A stretch of DNA of 64,000 nucleotides from Oscillospiraceae bacterium (GCA_015069095.1 SVJH01000011.1:1-64000), one strand, 5' to 3'; shown: positions 54,606 through 63,184, counted from the stretch's first letter. Made by a program: numbers and translations. The notes: generated by a model not told the origin, from the sequence alone.

Positions 54606-54684
54606 ATACCTTTTTTTGACGTACTCTAATTTTATAAATTTTGTTAAAAACGCAAATTTAAATGAATTAGAGTATTTAAGGTAT
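54606..54684. repeat. Imperfect long inverted repeat
   Basis: ATACCTT (54606-54612) pairs with AAGGTAT (54678-54684) and TACTCTAATT (54622-54631) with AATTAGAGTA (54665-54674), with unpaired bases between and an AT-rich loop. It lies in the 490-base gap before the LRR/stalk gene; no reading frame is present. Confidence 0.6.
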
Positions 54685-54737
54685 CCTTTTTATTCTAACT
54701 TGAGTTTGTTTGGCGACAATCGGAGTTTGCGTTTTTT

Positions 54738-54766
54738 ATGCGTCGACTACGGTTGGCGCATTTTTT
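54738..54766 (+). terminator. Hairpin with T run in the leader of the LRR/stalk gene
   Basis: ATGCGTCGA / TTGGCGCAT (two G-U pairs) closes a CTACGG loop and is followed by T6. It looks like an intrinsic terminator placed about 85 bases before the ATG, so it may be an attenuator if transcription begins upstream. Confidence 0.55.
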
Positions 54767-54851
54767 AATTTGTAAATAATTTAAAAGGAGGAAATTAAAA
54801 ACCGGTACAAGTTGGAACTTGCGCAAATAATAACAAAACGGAGTGATAAAA

Positions 54852-56096
54852 ATGAAAAAAATAACAAGTGTATTGTTAGTATTTGTCATGATGCTTTCAA
54901 TGGCAACGTTTTCGGTAAGTGCGCTTACTGAAGGTGATTGGGAGTATAAAATATTAGATAATGAAATACATATAACTCGTTATTTAGGAAAAGATACAAA
55001 TGTTGTCGTTCCTGATACAATACGAGGGTGCCCTGTTGTAAGTATTGCGGTTAATAAAGCAGATTACACAAGACACATAAAAACGTTGATACTTCCTGAT
55101 ACATTAAAAGAACTTGGAGTTGGCGCTTTTTATGGCAGTTCAAGTTTGGAAACTGTTAGAATTCCAAATGATGTGAAAATAGGAAGAGAAGCTTTTGCAA
55201 ACTGTAAATCACTTAAATCTATTGATTTATCTAATGTGTTGATACTGGAAACTGGGGCATTTTCTGATTGCGAAAATTTAGAAAATGTAATACTAAGCGA
55301 AAACTTACAAGAAATACCAATGAATGCATTTAGAAATACAAAATTAAGTCATATTGATATACCGCGTTCTGTTAAGAAAATTGGGCAGGGGGCTTTTCAT
55401 AACACTGCATTGGAAAGTGTTATAATACCAGGCACTGTAGAAATAATAGGGCAAGGTGCTTTCAGCACATGTCAAAAACTTAAAAGTGTAGTTATTTCAT
55501 ATGGAACTAAGGTTTTAGATTATGACAGATATAGTGACCTAAATGGAGCATTTGGAACATTTTCATATTGTCCGTTGCTCGAAGAAATATATATTCCTGA
55601 TACTGTAACAAAGCTGATAGATACTTTTGTTATTCCAAAATATTCTCCTAATGCAATAGTTTTTTGTGGGGAAAATTCTCATGCTGCCGAAATATGTAAG
55701 AAAAAAGAAATATCTTATATTACAGATAATTCAGTAAATACAAAAATAAATGTTATGTACAATGGCAAAAGAGTATCATTCCATAAATATGGTCAAAATC
55801 CAGAAATTATAGATGGCAGAACACTTGTTCCGCTTCGTGCAATTTTCGAGGCACTTGGTGCATCGGTAGAGTGGGATGAAAACACACAAACAGTTACTGC
55901 AAACAGAGATGACACAGAAATTTCACTTCAGATTGGTTCAAATAAGATGTATGTAAATGGTCAGGAAAAATTATTGGATGTTCCTGCAAGAATTATAAAT
56001 TCAAGAACGCTTGTTCCTGTTCGTGCTATTTCAGAAGCATTTGGATGCAATGTTGGCTGGAATGAGAATACACAAACAGTTACAATAACTCAATAA
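54852..56096 (+). CDS. Secreted BspA-type leucine-rich-repeat protein with C-terminal stalk domain
   Basis: ATG at 54852 is preferred to a GTG three codons upstream; CGGAGTG lies just before. The 414-residue protein has a signal peptide (about 1-24), BspA-like LRR_5 repeats (about 30-290: LILPDTLKELGVGAFYGSS, IDIPRSVKKIGQGAFHN, VIIPGTVEIIGQGAFST), and the same copper-amine-oxidase-N-like stalk as the xylanases (298-414: QNPEIIDGRTLVPLRAIFEA, NSRTLVPVRAISEAFG). BspA repeats often mediate protein or host-cell contact. The stalk fused to a non-enzyme supports a general display or linker role for that domain. Confidence 0.88.
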   Translation: MKKITSVLLVFVMMLSMATFSVSALTEGDWEYKILDNEIHITRYLGKDTNVVVPDTIRGCPVVSIAVNKADYTRHIKTLILPDTLKELGVGAFYGSSSLETVRIPNDVKIGREAFANCKSLKSIDLSNVLILETGAFSDCENLENVILSENLQEIPMNAFRNTKLSHIDIPRSVKKIGQGAFHNTALESVIIPGTVEIIGQGAFSTCQKLKSVVISYGTKVLDYDRYSDLNGAFGTFSYCPLLEEIYIPDTVTKLIDTFVIPKYSPNAIVFCGENSHAAEICKKKEISYITDNSVNTKINVMYNGKRVSFHKYGQNPEIIDGRTLVPLRAIFEALGASVEWDENTQTVTANRDDTEISLQIGSNKMYVNGQEKLLDVPARIINSRTLVPVRAISEAFGCNVGWNENTQTVTITQ

Positions 56097-56162
56097 TCAA
56101 TTTTTCATTTGACACCATTTTAAAAAAGTTATATAATGAATAAAAAATAAGGTGGTGTAAAA

Positions 56163-56417
56163 ATGGGACTTTTTGATCTATTTAAAAAGAAAGAAAACGA
56201 TTATACATTTAAATGTGTTGTTTACATAAACGGTATGAGCTGCTCACATTGCTCGTCAAGTGTGGAAAATGCATTTAATTCACTTGAAGGAGTAAGTGCA
56301 AAAGTAGATTTAGATAAAAAATGTGCTTTTGTTTCTTCAAATAAAGAACTTTCAGATGAAATGATAAAAGATACTGTCGAAAAAACAGGTTTTGAATTTG
56401 TAAAAATCGAAAGATAA
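56163..56417 (+). CDS. Heavy-metal-associated (HMA) domain protein
   Basis: This 84-residue protein has a 15-residue basic/aromatic start (MGLFDLFKKKENDYT) and an HMA domain (18-84) with the metal-binding NGMSCSHCSSSVENAF (CxxC at about 31-34). It resembles the copper chaperone CopZ, but no copper ATPase is nearby, so metal and partner are unknown. RBS AAGGTGG. It ends at a hairpin shared with the next, convergent gene. Confidence 0.88.
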   Translation: MGLFDLFKKKENDYTFKCVVYINGMSCSHCSSSVENAFNSLEGVSAKVDLDKKCAFVSSNKELSDEMIKDTVEKTGFEFVKIER

Positions 56418-56418
56418 A

Positions 56419-56454
56419 ATAAAATCCCGTCATAAATTATGACGGGATTTTTAT
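56419..56454. terminator. Bidirectional terminator after the HMA gene
   Basis: AAAATCCCGTCATAA / TTATGACGGGATTTTT stem with T run between convergent genes. Confidence 0.88.
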
Positions 56455-56464
56455 GTATTTTAAA

Positions 56465-56854
56465 TTATTCTTCTATATCGTCGCCTGCTTTACTTAATTC
56501 GCAGAAAAGAACTGTTAGACCAGCAGATACAAGTCTTAAAACAGCAACAACAATCACAAATGTGTTAATGCCGCCTAAACCTGCTACCCAATTTACTGCA
56601 AACGGAGCAATATGACTAATTACAGATTTAAACCAAATAAATGTAATTAAAGATTCAACAAGTCTTAATCCTAAAAATACATAAGCACCAGTTTTGTTTA
56701 ATTTAAATATTTGTACAATTGCAAATACAGAAGCGATACTGATAAGAGCATATACTAAACCGAGAAGATTTTCAACGCATATAAACTCCATAACAACACT
56801 TGCTGCAAATGATACAATAAGTACCCATAACCACAATTTTAATGATTTACCCAC
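56465..56854 (-). CDS. Four-helix membrane protein of unknown function
   Basis: I take the GTG at 56854 as the start because AAGGAGGAAA lies about eight bases upstream; longer frames have no RBS. The 129-residue protein has four hydrophobic segments (about 8-25, 32-50, 57-80, 92-115) and an acidic C-terminus (GDDIEE). No family was recognised. It is a single gene divergent from the membrane-anchored LRR protein. Confidence 0.7.
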   Translation of the reverse strand: MGKSLKLWLWVLIVSFAASVVMEFICVENLLGLVYALISIASVFAIVQIFKLNKTGAYVFLGLRLVESLITFIWFKSVISHIAPFAVNWVAGLGGINTFVIVVAVLRLVSAGLTVLFCELSKAGDDIEE

Positions 56855-56930
56855 TTTATATTTCCTCCTTGATAAACATAATACTGTTTTTATGATTATA
56901 ACATATATTTTTTTATTTGACAAGATATAT

Positions 56931-56959
56931 TTGACAAAAGTTTGAATAATTTATATAAT
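56931..56959 (+). promoter_or_regulatory. Promoter of the membrane-anchored LRR gene
   Basis: TTGACA, 17 bases, TATAAT; 34 bases before the ATG. Confidence 0.8.
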
Positions 56960-56992
56960 TTAATTAACTTATATTTAAAGATGAGGTAATTT

Positions 56993-58210
56993 ATGAAATC
57001 TAAAAATTTAAAATTGATAATCACCGTATCTGTTATATGTCTTATAATTTTAACTGTGATTATTGCATCAGTTATTACTTTTTTTAAGACTGTTGAAGGC
57101 GAGTACACATTTAAACCGTTTACCGGAGAAATTATAAAATATAACGGAACAGAAAAAAATGTTGTAATCCCGGAAAAAATAATGGGTGCAAAAGTTAAAA
57201 AAATCAGCCCGAAAGCATTTTACAATTCGGGTGTTGAAAGTGTAATTTTGCCTGAAGGGATAATGTCAATTGAAAACAGTGCTTTTGAAAATACAGTAAA
57301 TTTAAAAAAAGTTGTTTTAAATAAAAATCTCAAAAAAATAGGCGACAGAGCATTTTATAACAGCGGTGTTGAAGATATTATTTTGACAACTGAAATTGTA
57401 TATATCGGCGAAAGTGCATTTTCAAATTCTAATGTTAAAAAAATAATGATTCCATCAAAGGTAAAAACAATTTTTCCGTCTACTTTTAAATCGTGCCATA
57501 ATTTAGAAAGTGTATTTTTTAGTGATAATTTAGCGGCAGTATATGACGGTGCATTTGCAGATTGCATAAAACTTGAAAGCGTAGTTTTTCCGGAAAAACT
57601 TACTTATTTAGGCTCAGGCATTTTTTCGGGATGCACAAATCTAAAAAAAGTAGAAATTGGCGATATGGCAAAAATGATAATGCCGGAAAAAGACAAATCA
57701 TATATAGACGGTATGTTTTCCGGATGCGTAAGTTTAAGAGAAGTAAAACTTCCAAATAATCTTAACGAAATAGGCGAAAGAATGTTTTACGACTGTAAAA
57801 AACTTGAAAAAATACAAATTCCGTCAACTGTTGTAAGTATAGGAAAAGAAGCATTTTGTATGTGTGAGTCTTTAAAAGAAGTTACAATAGGAAAAAACGT
57901 AAAGAAAATAGCATTTTCAAATGAAACAGAAAACAAAGAAGGTCCGTTTTCAGGGTGTATATCACTTGAAAAAGTTGTGATAGAAGAAGGAATAGACGAA
58001 ATAGGTTTTAAAATGTTTTACGGATGTGTTAACTTAAAAGAAATAACTATTCCAAAAAGTGTTAAAAACATTTCAAAATGGGCGTTTTTAGATTGTTATT
58101 TGCTTGATAAAGTAGTGCTTTTAAATCCTGAAACGACAATAGATGAACACTCATTTGACAACTGCGATAGTGTTATAGTTGAAAGAGTAAACAAAGAAAA
58201 GATGCCTTAA
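56993..58210 (+). CDS. Membrane-anchored BspA-type leucine-rich-repeat protein
   Basis: The 405-residue protein has one N-terminal membrane helix (about 9-31, IITVSVICLIILTVIIASVI) with no clear cleavage site, then about ten LRR_5 repeats (45-395) of the type VILPEGIMSIENSAFENT, KNLKKIGDRAFYNSG and ITIPKSVKNISKWAFLDC. It should face outward as a type II membrane protein. It has no stalk domain, unlike the other LRR protein 1 kb away. Its last codons lie inside the palindrome that also encodes the end of the convergent rqcH. Confidence 0.87.
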   Translation: MKSKNLKLIITVSVICLIILTVIIASVITFFKTVEGEYTFKPFTGEIIKYNGTEKNVVIPEKIMGAKVKKISPKAFYNSGVESVILPEGIMSIENSAFENTVNLKKVVLNKNLKKIGDRAFYNSGVEDIILTTEIVYIGESAFSNSNVKKIMIPSKVKTIFPSTFKSCHNLESVFFSDNLAAVYDGAFADCIKLESVVFPEKLTYLGSGIFSGCTNLKKVEIGDMAKMIMPEKDKSYIDGMFSGCVSLREVKLPNNLNEIGERMFYDCKKLEKIQIPSTVVSIGKEAFCMCESLKEVTIGKNVKKIAFSNETENKEGPFSGCISLEKVVIEEGIDEIGFKMFYGCVNLKEITIPKSVKNISKWAFLDCYLLDKVVLLNPETTIDEHSFDNCDSVIVERVNKEKMP

Positions 58211-58224
58211 GGCATCTTTTTTAA
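58198..58224. terminator. Bidirectional terminator containing both stop codons
   Basis: AAAAGATGCCTTAAGGCATCTTTT is self-complementary about its centre (58201-58216 core GATGCCTTAAGGCATC). T runs leave on either strand. Both convergent genes stop inside the TTAA centre. Confidence 0.85.
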
Positions 58225-59952
58225 TTTTTCTATTAAGTTTTCGTCGGGTGTAACGACACACGTTTTGTTGTTATCGTAAATTACCATACCGGGTTTTGCG
58301 CCTGAAGGCTTTCTTACATTTTTAATAAATGTATAATCTACATTTATATTTGAGCCGTTTTTACCCTTGCTGTAATATGCAGCAATCATTGCCGCCTGCG
58401 TTAGTGTTGTATCGGGAACATCTTTTCCGTTCGTTTTTACAATAACATGTGATCCGTGGATGTCTTTTGTATGAAACCATATGTCAGTTGAACGTGCAAG
58501 TTTAAGTGTAACGTAATCGTTTTGTTTGTTGTTTTTACCTGCATATATTTCAAATCCGTCGCTTGATATAAATAAATTCGGTTTCGGAGCAGAATCTTTC
58601 TTTTTTAATTTCTGACGTTTTTTAAGATATCCCTCATCTGTAAGTTCATCACGAATTTGCATAATATCGTCTTTTGTTTCAACATTTGAAAGTGCTTCAA
58701 GTACAGAATTAAGATATTCAATTTCCTTTTCGTTTAATTCCTTTTGCTTTATTGTTTCTTCTTCGGCAGTTTTTGCTTTGTTGTATTTTGCATAGTATTT
58801 TTGTGCATTCTTAGAAGGAGAAAGGTCTGTCTGAAGTGTAATTTTTATTATTTCGTTGTTGTTGTAAAAGTTTTCTGCTTCAATAAACGAAGCACCCTTT
58901 TCTATTCTGTAAATATTTGCAGTAATTAAATCGCCTTTTATTTTGTAAATCTCACGTTTTTTGCTTTTTTCAAGAATTTCTTCTTCGAGTTGTCTTTTTC
59001 TTAAGCATCTTTCAAGATTTGTAGATACAATTTTGGTTAAATCAGATGTTTTTTGTTTTATACTCTCGCGGTTTGCCTTTTTTAAGTAAAACTGATTGAC
59101 GCATTCGTTTGCACTGTCAAAATACTCTTTTTTTAGTGAGTTTCCGTATTGGGAAATATCAATCATACAAAATTCGCGGTATTTTTCATCATCAAATAAA
59201 ATGATATATTTAAAGTCATTTTCTTTAATTGTGCTTGCAAACTTAAAACATTCTTTTGCAACAAGATTTGTTGCATTTTCATCAGTACCATATTTATTTT
59301 CGTCGCCCGTTGCATTAAACACAATTTCTCTTGCAAGAATCGGGCTTATTCCCATAAAATTATCCATAATCTGTTTTGAAAGTGGAGTTTCGTTATATGC
59401 AAATTTTTCTTTTATTTCGTTCTCGTTAAGATTTAAAATATTTGTTTTTCCCTGACTTGGCGGATTTTCATACATAAGGCCGGGCATAACTTGCCTTATG
59501 CTACTTATAGTTAAATCAACATGGAAAATACTGTCTATAATTTTGCCTTCCTGATTTGTTAAAATGATGTTTGAGTGTTTTCCCATTATTTCGATAATAA
59601 GTGTTTTAATACTTAAATCGCCAAGTTCATCGTAACTTTCAATTTTAAATTTTACAATTCTTTCAAAATCGTCCTGACATACATCAACGATTTTTCCGCC
59701 TTGAATGTGTTTTCTAAGAAGCATACAAAACATAGGCGGCGATGATGGATTATCTTTGTTTATATCTGTAAAGTGAACTCTTGGAAAGGAAGGATTTGCG
59801 CAAAGCAAAAGTTTGTAATTTTCTTTGAAGCATCTTACAGTCATAGTGATTTCATCACGTTCAGGCTGATGAATTTTATCAATTCTTCCGCCGATTAACT
59901 TTTCTTTAAATTCGTATGTTAAAGCATAAATTGCCAAACCGTCAAAAGCCAT
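58207..59952 (-). CDS. rqcH: NFACT-family ribosome quality control factor RqcH (FbpA/Rqc2-like)
   Basis: RqcH binds obstructed 50S subunits and drives C-terminal alanine tailing of stalled chains; homologues were first named fibronectin-binding proteins. I start at the ATG at 59952 (MAFDGLAIYALTYEFK), after CGAGGAAC. The 581-residue protein has NFACT-N (1-230: GGRIDKIHQPERDEI, HFTDINKDNPSSPPMFCMLLRKH), a coiled-coil middle (about 270-440) and the NFACT-R domain (about 455-560: GFEIYAGKNNKQNDYVTLKLA, DIWFHTKDIHGSHVIVK). Its stop overlaps the LRR gene's stop. Confidence 0.95.
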   Translation of the reverse strand: MAFDGLAIYALTYEFKEKLIGGRIDKIHQPERDEITMTVRCFKENYKLLLCANPSFPRVHFTDINKDNPSSPPMFCMLLRKHIQGGKIVDVCQDDFERIVKFKIESYDELGDLSIKTLIIEIMGKHSNIILTNQEGKIIDSIFHVDLTISSIRQVMPGLMYENPPSQGKTNILNLNENEIKEKFAYNETPLSKQIMDNFMGISPILAREIVFNATGDENKYGTDENATNLVAKECFKFASTIKENDFKYIILFDDEKYREFCMIDISQYGNSLKKEYFDSANECVNQFYLKKANRESIKQKTSDLTKIVSTNLERCLRKRQLEEEILEKSKKREIYKIKGDLITANIYRIEKGASFIEAENFYNNNEIIKITLQTDLSPSKNAQKYYAKYNKAKTAEEETIKQKELNEKEIEYLNSVLEALSNVETKDDIMQIRDELTDEGYLKKRQKLKKKDSAPKPNLFISSDGFEIYAGKNNKQNDYVTLKLARSTDIWFHTKDIHGSHVIVKTNGKDVPDTTLTQAAMIAAYYSKGKNGSNINVDYTFIKNVRKPSGAKPGMVIYDNNKTCVVTPDENLIEKLKKMP

Positions 59953-60042
59953 TTTTTGTTCCTCGCATTTTATATAATAACAATATAATACCACAAATGA
60001 GTAAAAGTTTTCAAGTATTCATAAAAGTTTTAAATAAAAAAC

Positions 60043-60071
60043 TTGACATTGAAGGTCGTTATATGTATAAT
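60043..60071 (+). promoter_or_regulatory. Promoter of rpsU-yqeY
   Basis: TTGACA, 17 bases, TATAAT; the strongest consensus match in the window, fitting a ribosomal protein gene. Confidence 0.88.
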
Positions 60072-60170
60072 TAGTATGTATAACTTTTGTCTAATCCCAA
60101 ACAAATGGTGCCAAAGTTTCATTTTATTTTTACAAAATGGCACAAGTGTAGTACGGAGGGAGGGGATTTG

Positions 60171-60347
60171 ATGTCAGAAATTAGAATTAAAGAAAACGAG
60201 TCTTTAGATAGCGCACTTAGAAGATTTAAACGTCAGTGTGCAAAGGCAGGCGTTCTTTCGGAAATCCGCAAAAGAGAACACTATGAGAAACCAAGTGTAA
60301 AACGTAAAAAGAAATCTGAAGCGGCAAGAAAGAGAAGTTTTAGATAA
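60171..60347 (+). CDS. rpsU: 30S ribosomal protein S21
   Basis: The 58-residue S21 begins at the ATG at 60171, after [33 protein letters not shown] is the standard N-terminus and the basic [15 protein letters not shown] tail is typical. S21 assists initiation on the 30S subunit. The leader from the promoter to the ATG is about 95 bases. yqeY follows after 35 bases, a common pairing in Bacillota. Confidence 0.97.
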   Translation: MSEIRIKENESLDSALRRFKRQCAKAGVLSEIRKREHYEKPSVKRKKKSEAARKRSFR

Positions 60348-60382
60348 GACTTTTGATATTAGAAGATAAGGGAGGGTTTAAA

Positions 60383-60826
60383 ATGCCAATTAAAGACAAG
60401 CTTATGGAAGATTTAAAGCTCTCTATGAAAGAAAAAGATATAATCCGTAAAAATACTGTTCAAAGCGTAAGAGCTTCAGTATTACAGGTTGAAAAAGACA
60501 CAAAAGTAACACTTGACGATGAAGGTGTTATCGGTGTTATAGCAAAAGAAGTTAAAAAGCGTAAGGACGTGCTTCCTGAATATGAAAAAAGCGGGAGAGA
60601 AGACCTTATTGCAGATTTAAAAAGAGAAATTGATATTTTAATGGAATATTTACCTTCTCAATTAAGTCAAGAGGAATTAGACGAAATAGTTTTAAATTCC
60701 ATAAAAGAAGTCGGTGCTACATCGATGAAAGATATGGGAAAAATTATGGCTGATGTTATGCCTAAAATCAAAGGCAGAGCAGATGGCAAAGCAGTAAATG
60801 AAATAGTTAAAAAATATTTTTCATAA
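60383..60826 (+). CDS. yqeY: GatB/YqeY domain protein
   Basis: ATG at 60383 after GGGAGGGT gives a 147-residue protein matching YqeY: MPIKDKLMEDLKLSMKEKD at the start, EKSGREDLIADLKREIDIL and MEYLPSQLSQEELDEIV in the middle, GKAVNEIVKKYFS at the end. The fold is shared with the tail of the GatB amidotransferase subunit and may contact tRNA; the role is not settled. It is co-transcribed with rpsU. Confidence 0.95.
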   Translation: MPIKDKLMEDLKLSMKEKDIIRKNTVQSVRASVLQVEKDTKVTLDDEGVIGVIAKEVKKRKDVLPEYEKSGREDLIADLKREIDILMEYLPSQLSQEELDEIVLNSIKEVGATSMKDMGKIMADVMPKIKGRADGKAVNEIVKKYFS

Positions 60827-60835
60827 AATCTGTGA

Positions 60836-60858
60836 GGCGGTCAATTTGGCCGCCTTTT
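60836..60858 (+). terminator. Terminator of rpsU-yqeY
   Basis: GGCGGTC / GGCCGCC stem (one G-U pair), AATTT loop, TTTT tail. Confidence 0.78.
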
Positions 60859-60889
60859 AAATTTAGCCGAAAGTGGTAATGGTGATAAA

Positions 60890-61375
60890 ATGCTAAATAA
60901 ATTAAAACCTAATTTTATATTTAATAATATATTTGAAATTAAACCGGAAATTTTTGTGAATAATAACATTAAAGCGGTAATTTTTGATATTGACGACACT
61001 CTTGTTGCAAACGATATTAAAGAGCCGACAAAAGAGGTTATTGAGTATTTTGATGCATTAAAAGAAAAGGACATAAAAATATCGCTTATTTCAAACGGCA
61101 AAAAAGAAAGAGTGGAACTTTTTAATAGAAATCTTAAATTTCACGCAACGTATAAAGCATTAAAACCTAAAAAAGGTCCTATAAAAAAGGCGCTTGAGTA
61201 TTTTAAAACAAAACCGGAAAATACTGCGCTTGTAGGGGATCAGTTATTTACTGATATTTATGGCGGAAACAGAATGGGACTTACAACATTTTTAGTTACA
61301 CCTATAAAGAGTGATGAAACAAAATTTATAGTATTTAAACGAAAATTGGAAAATATGGTGCTTAACCGAAAATAA
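60890..61375 (+). CDS. yqeG: YqeG family HAD-IIIA phosphatase
   Basis: The 161-residue protein carries the HAD nucleophile motif VIFDIDDTLVAND (DxDxT, about residues 33-45), motif II ISLISNGKK, the lysine/motif III region KPKKGPIKKALEYF and the acidic motif ALVGDQLFTDIYGG. It matches YqeG, a predicted phosphatase conserved in Bacillota, often near ribosome or shikimate genes; the substrate is not known to me. The GTGATAAAATG start region has AATGGTGA as a modest RBS. Confidence 0.92.
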   Translation: MLNKLKPNFIFNNIFEIKPEIFVNNNIKAVIFDIDDTLVANDIKEPTKEVIEYFDALKEKDIKISLISNGKKERVELFNRNLKFHATYKALKPKKGPIKKALEYFKTKPENTALVGDQLFTDIYGGNRMGLTTFLVTPIKSDETKFIVFKRKLENMVLNRK

Positions 61376-61440
61376 ATAGCACTTTACATATAAAATAAAA
61401 TATGTTAAAATAATAAAAAATAAATTAGGGAAGTGATAGT

Positions 61441-61725
61441 ATGGCTAAAAAGAAAGAAGAAGCAAAAGCACTTTTATACAAAGGCCGTCAACTTGTAAAA
61501 CGTGGCAACGTAATAATTTACGGTGATGCATGTGATAAGTATTATTTAAGAATGACAATTTTAAAAACAAAAATGGTCGAAGATGTTGAAGTAGCAACAT
61601 ATATTTATATTGAACTTATTTCATCAGCAGATGACAAAACAGTAAAAAAAGCAGAACGTCAGGATATGTACGAAGCACTTGACATCGGCGGTTTCTGGCT
61701 TGAAGAAGCACTTGGTGCTAACTGA
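61441..61725 (+). CDS. Conserved-looking hypothetical protein (94 residues)
   Basis: The protein starts MAKKKEEAKALLYKGRQLVKRGNV and continues with strands (VIIYGDACDKYYLRMTIL, VEVATYIYIELIS), ending in an acidic helix DMYEALDIGGFWLEEALGAN. It is soluble with a basic N-terminus. I do not recognise a family. GGGAAGTGAT precedes the ATG. It is 17 bases upstream of the nicotinate phosphoribosyltransferase gene, so probably co-transcribed; nothing else hints at function. Confidence 0.72.
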   Translation: MAKKKEEAKALLYKGRQLVKRGNVIIYGDACDKYYLRMTILKTKMVEDVEVATYIYIELISSADDKTVKKAERQDMYEALDIGGFWLEEALGAN

Positions 61726-61742
61726 GTTTGAAGGTGATTTTT

Positions 61743-63182
61743 ATGACAGATTATAATTTGACAATGCTTACTGACTTTTATGAAATAACAATGGCAAACG
61801 GTTATTTTAAGCATAATCTTAAAGATAAAAAAGTGTGCTTTGAAATGTTTTTTCGTAAAATACCTGATGGTGGCGGATTTGCCATTATGGCAGGAGTTGA
61901 GCAACTTATAAATTATATCAAAGAACTTAATTTTACAAGTGAAGATATTGAATATCTCCGCTCAAAAAATATGTTTTGTGATGAGTTTTTAAACTATCTT
62001 AAAAACTTTAAGTTTTCTTGCGATGTATGGGCTGTAAAAGAAGGAACTCCAATTTTCCCTGGAGAACCTATTGTTAAGGTAAAAGGCCCTGCAATAGAGG
62101 CTCAGTTTGTTGAAACAATGATACTTTTAACAATAAACCATCAAAGTCTTATTGCTACAAAAACAAACAGAATAGTACGTGCTGCAAAGGGCAGACCTGT
62201 TATGGAATTTGGTTCAAGACGTGCTCAGGGCTCAACAGGTGCTGTTGATGGGGCGAGAGCAGCGTATATTGCAGGCTGCGCAGGTACTGCGTGTACACTT
62301 TCTGATAAACTTTACTCTGTTCCTGCACTTGGAACAATGGCACACAGTTGGGTTCAGCTTTTCGATTCTGAATACGAAGCATTTAAAGCATATGCAACAG
62401 TTTATCCCGACAGTTGTACTCTTTTAATAGATACATATAATGTTTTAAAATCTGGACTTCCAAATGCAATAAAAGTGTTTAAAGAAGTACTTTTGCCAAT
62501 GGGAAAACGTCCTAAAGGTGTAAGAATTGATAGCGGAGATATTACATATCTTAGCAAAAAAGTAAGAGCATGCCTTGATGCAGAAGGATTTTCTGACTGC
62601 GGTATTGTTGCATCAAATTCACTTGATGAATATATTATCCGCGACCTTTTAGACCAGGGCGCATGCATAGATTCGTTTGGTGTAGGCGAAAGACTTATAA
62701 CATCAAAATCGGAACCTGTTTTTGGTGGTGTATATAAACTTGTTGCAACTTATGACGATAAAGGAAACGAAATACCAAAAATTAAACTTTCTGAAAATGT
62801 TGCAAAAATTACAACACCTTGTTCAAAGGATTTATTTAGACTTTATGAAAAAGGAACAAATAAAGCAATTGCAGACGTTGTAACACTTGAGGGCGAAAAG
62901 ATTGACGATACAGGTGAATATGAAATTTTTGATCCTGAGCATACATGGAAACGCAAAAAAATAAATGATTTTTACGCAGTTTCGCTTCTTGAAAAAATAT
63001 TTGAAAATGGAAAATGTGTTTATGATTTACCGAAAATACAGGAAATTAAAGCTCATTGCCAAAAAGAAGTAGAAAATCTTTGGGACGAAGTAAAACGTCT
63101 TGAAAATCCGCATGAGTATTATGTTGACTTGTCGCAGAAACTCTGGGATATTAAAAATAAACTTTTAAATGAAAAAGCATAA
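61743..63182 (+). CDS. pncB: Nicotinate phosphoribosyltransferase
   Basis: The enzyme makes nicotinate mononucleotide from nicotinate and PRPP, the entry of the NAD salvage (Preiss-Handler) pathway. The ATG at 61743 follows GAAGGTGA; 479 residues. Family hallmarks: YNLTMLTDFYEITMANGYF at the start, the phosphoribosyl site EFGSRRAQG (about 156-164), TMAHSWVQ with the conserved His, LIDTYN and VRIDSGD. The C-terminal extension fits the long Bacillota form (about 480-490). Confidence 0.96.
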   Translation: MTDYNLTMLTDFYEITMANGYFKHNLKDKKVCFEMFFRKIPDGGGFAIMAGVEQLINYIKELNFTSEDIEYLRSKNMFCDEFLNYLKNFKFSCDVWAVKEGTPIFPGEPIVKVKGPAIEAQFVETMILLTINHQSLIATKTNRIVRAAKGRPVMEFGSRRAQGSTGAVDGARAAYIAGCAGTACTLSDKLYSVPALGTMAHSWVQLFDSEYEAFKAYATVYPDSCTLLIDTYNVLKSGLPNAIKVFKEVLLPMGKRPKGVRIDSGDITYLSKKVRACLDAEGFSDCGIVASNSLDEYIIRDLLDQGACIDSFGVGERLITSKSEPVFGGVYKLVATYDDKGNEIPKIKLSENVAKITTPCSKDLFRLYEKGTNKAIADVVTLEGEKIDDTGEYEIFDPEHTWKRKKINDFYAVSLLEKIFENGKCVYDLPKIQEIKAHCQKEVENLWDEVKRLENPHEYYVDLSQKLWDIKNKLLNEKA

Positions 63183-63184
63183 TT

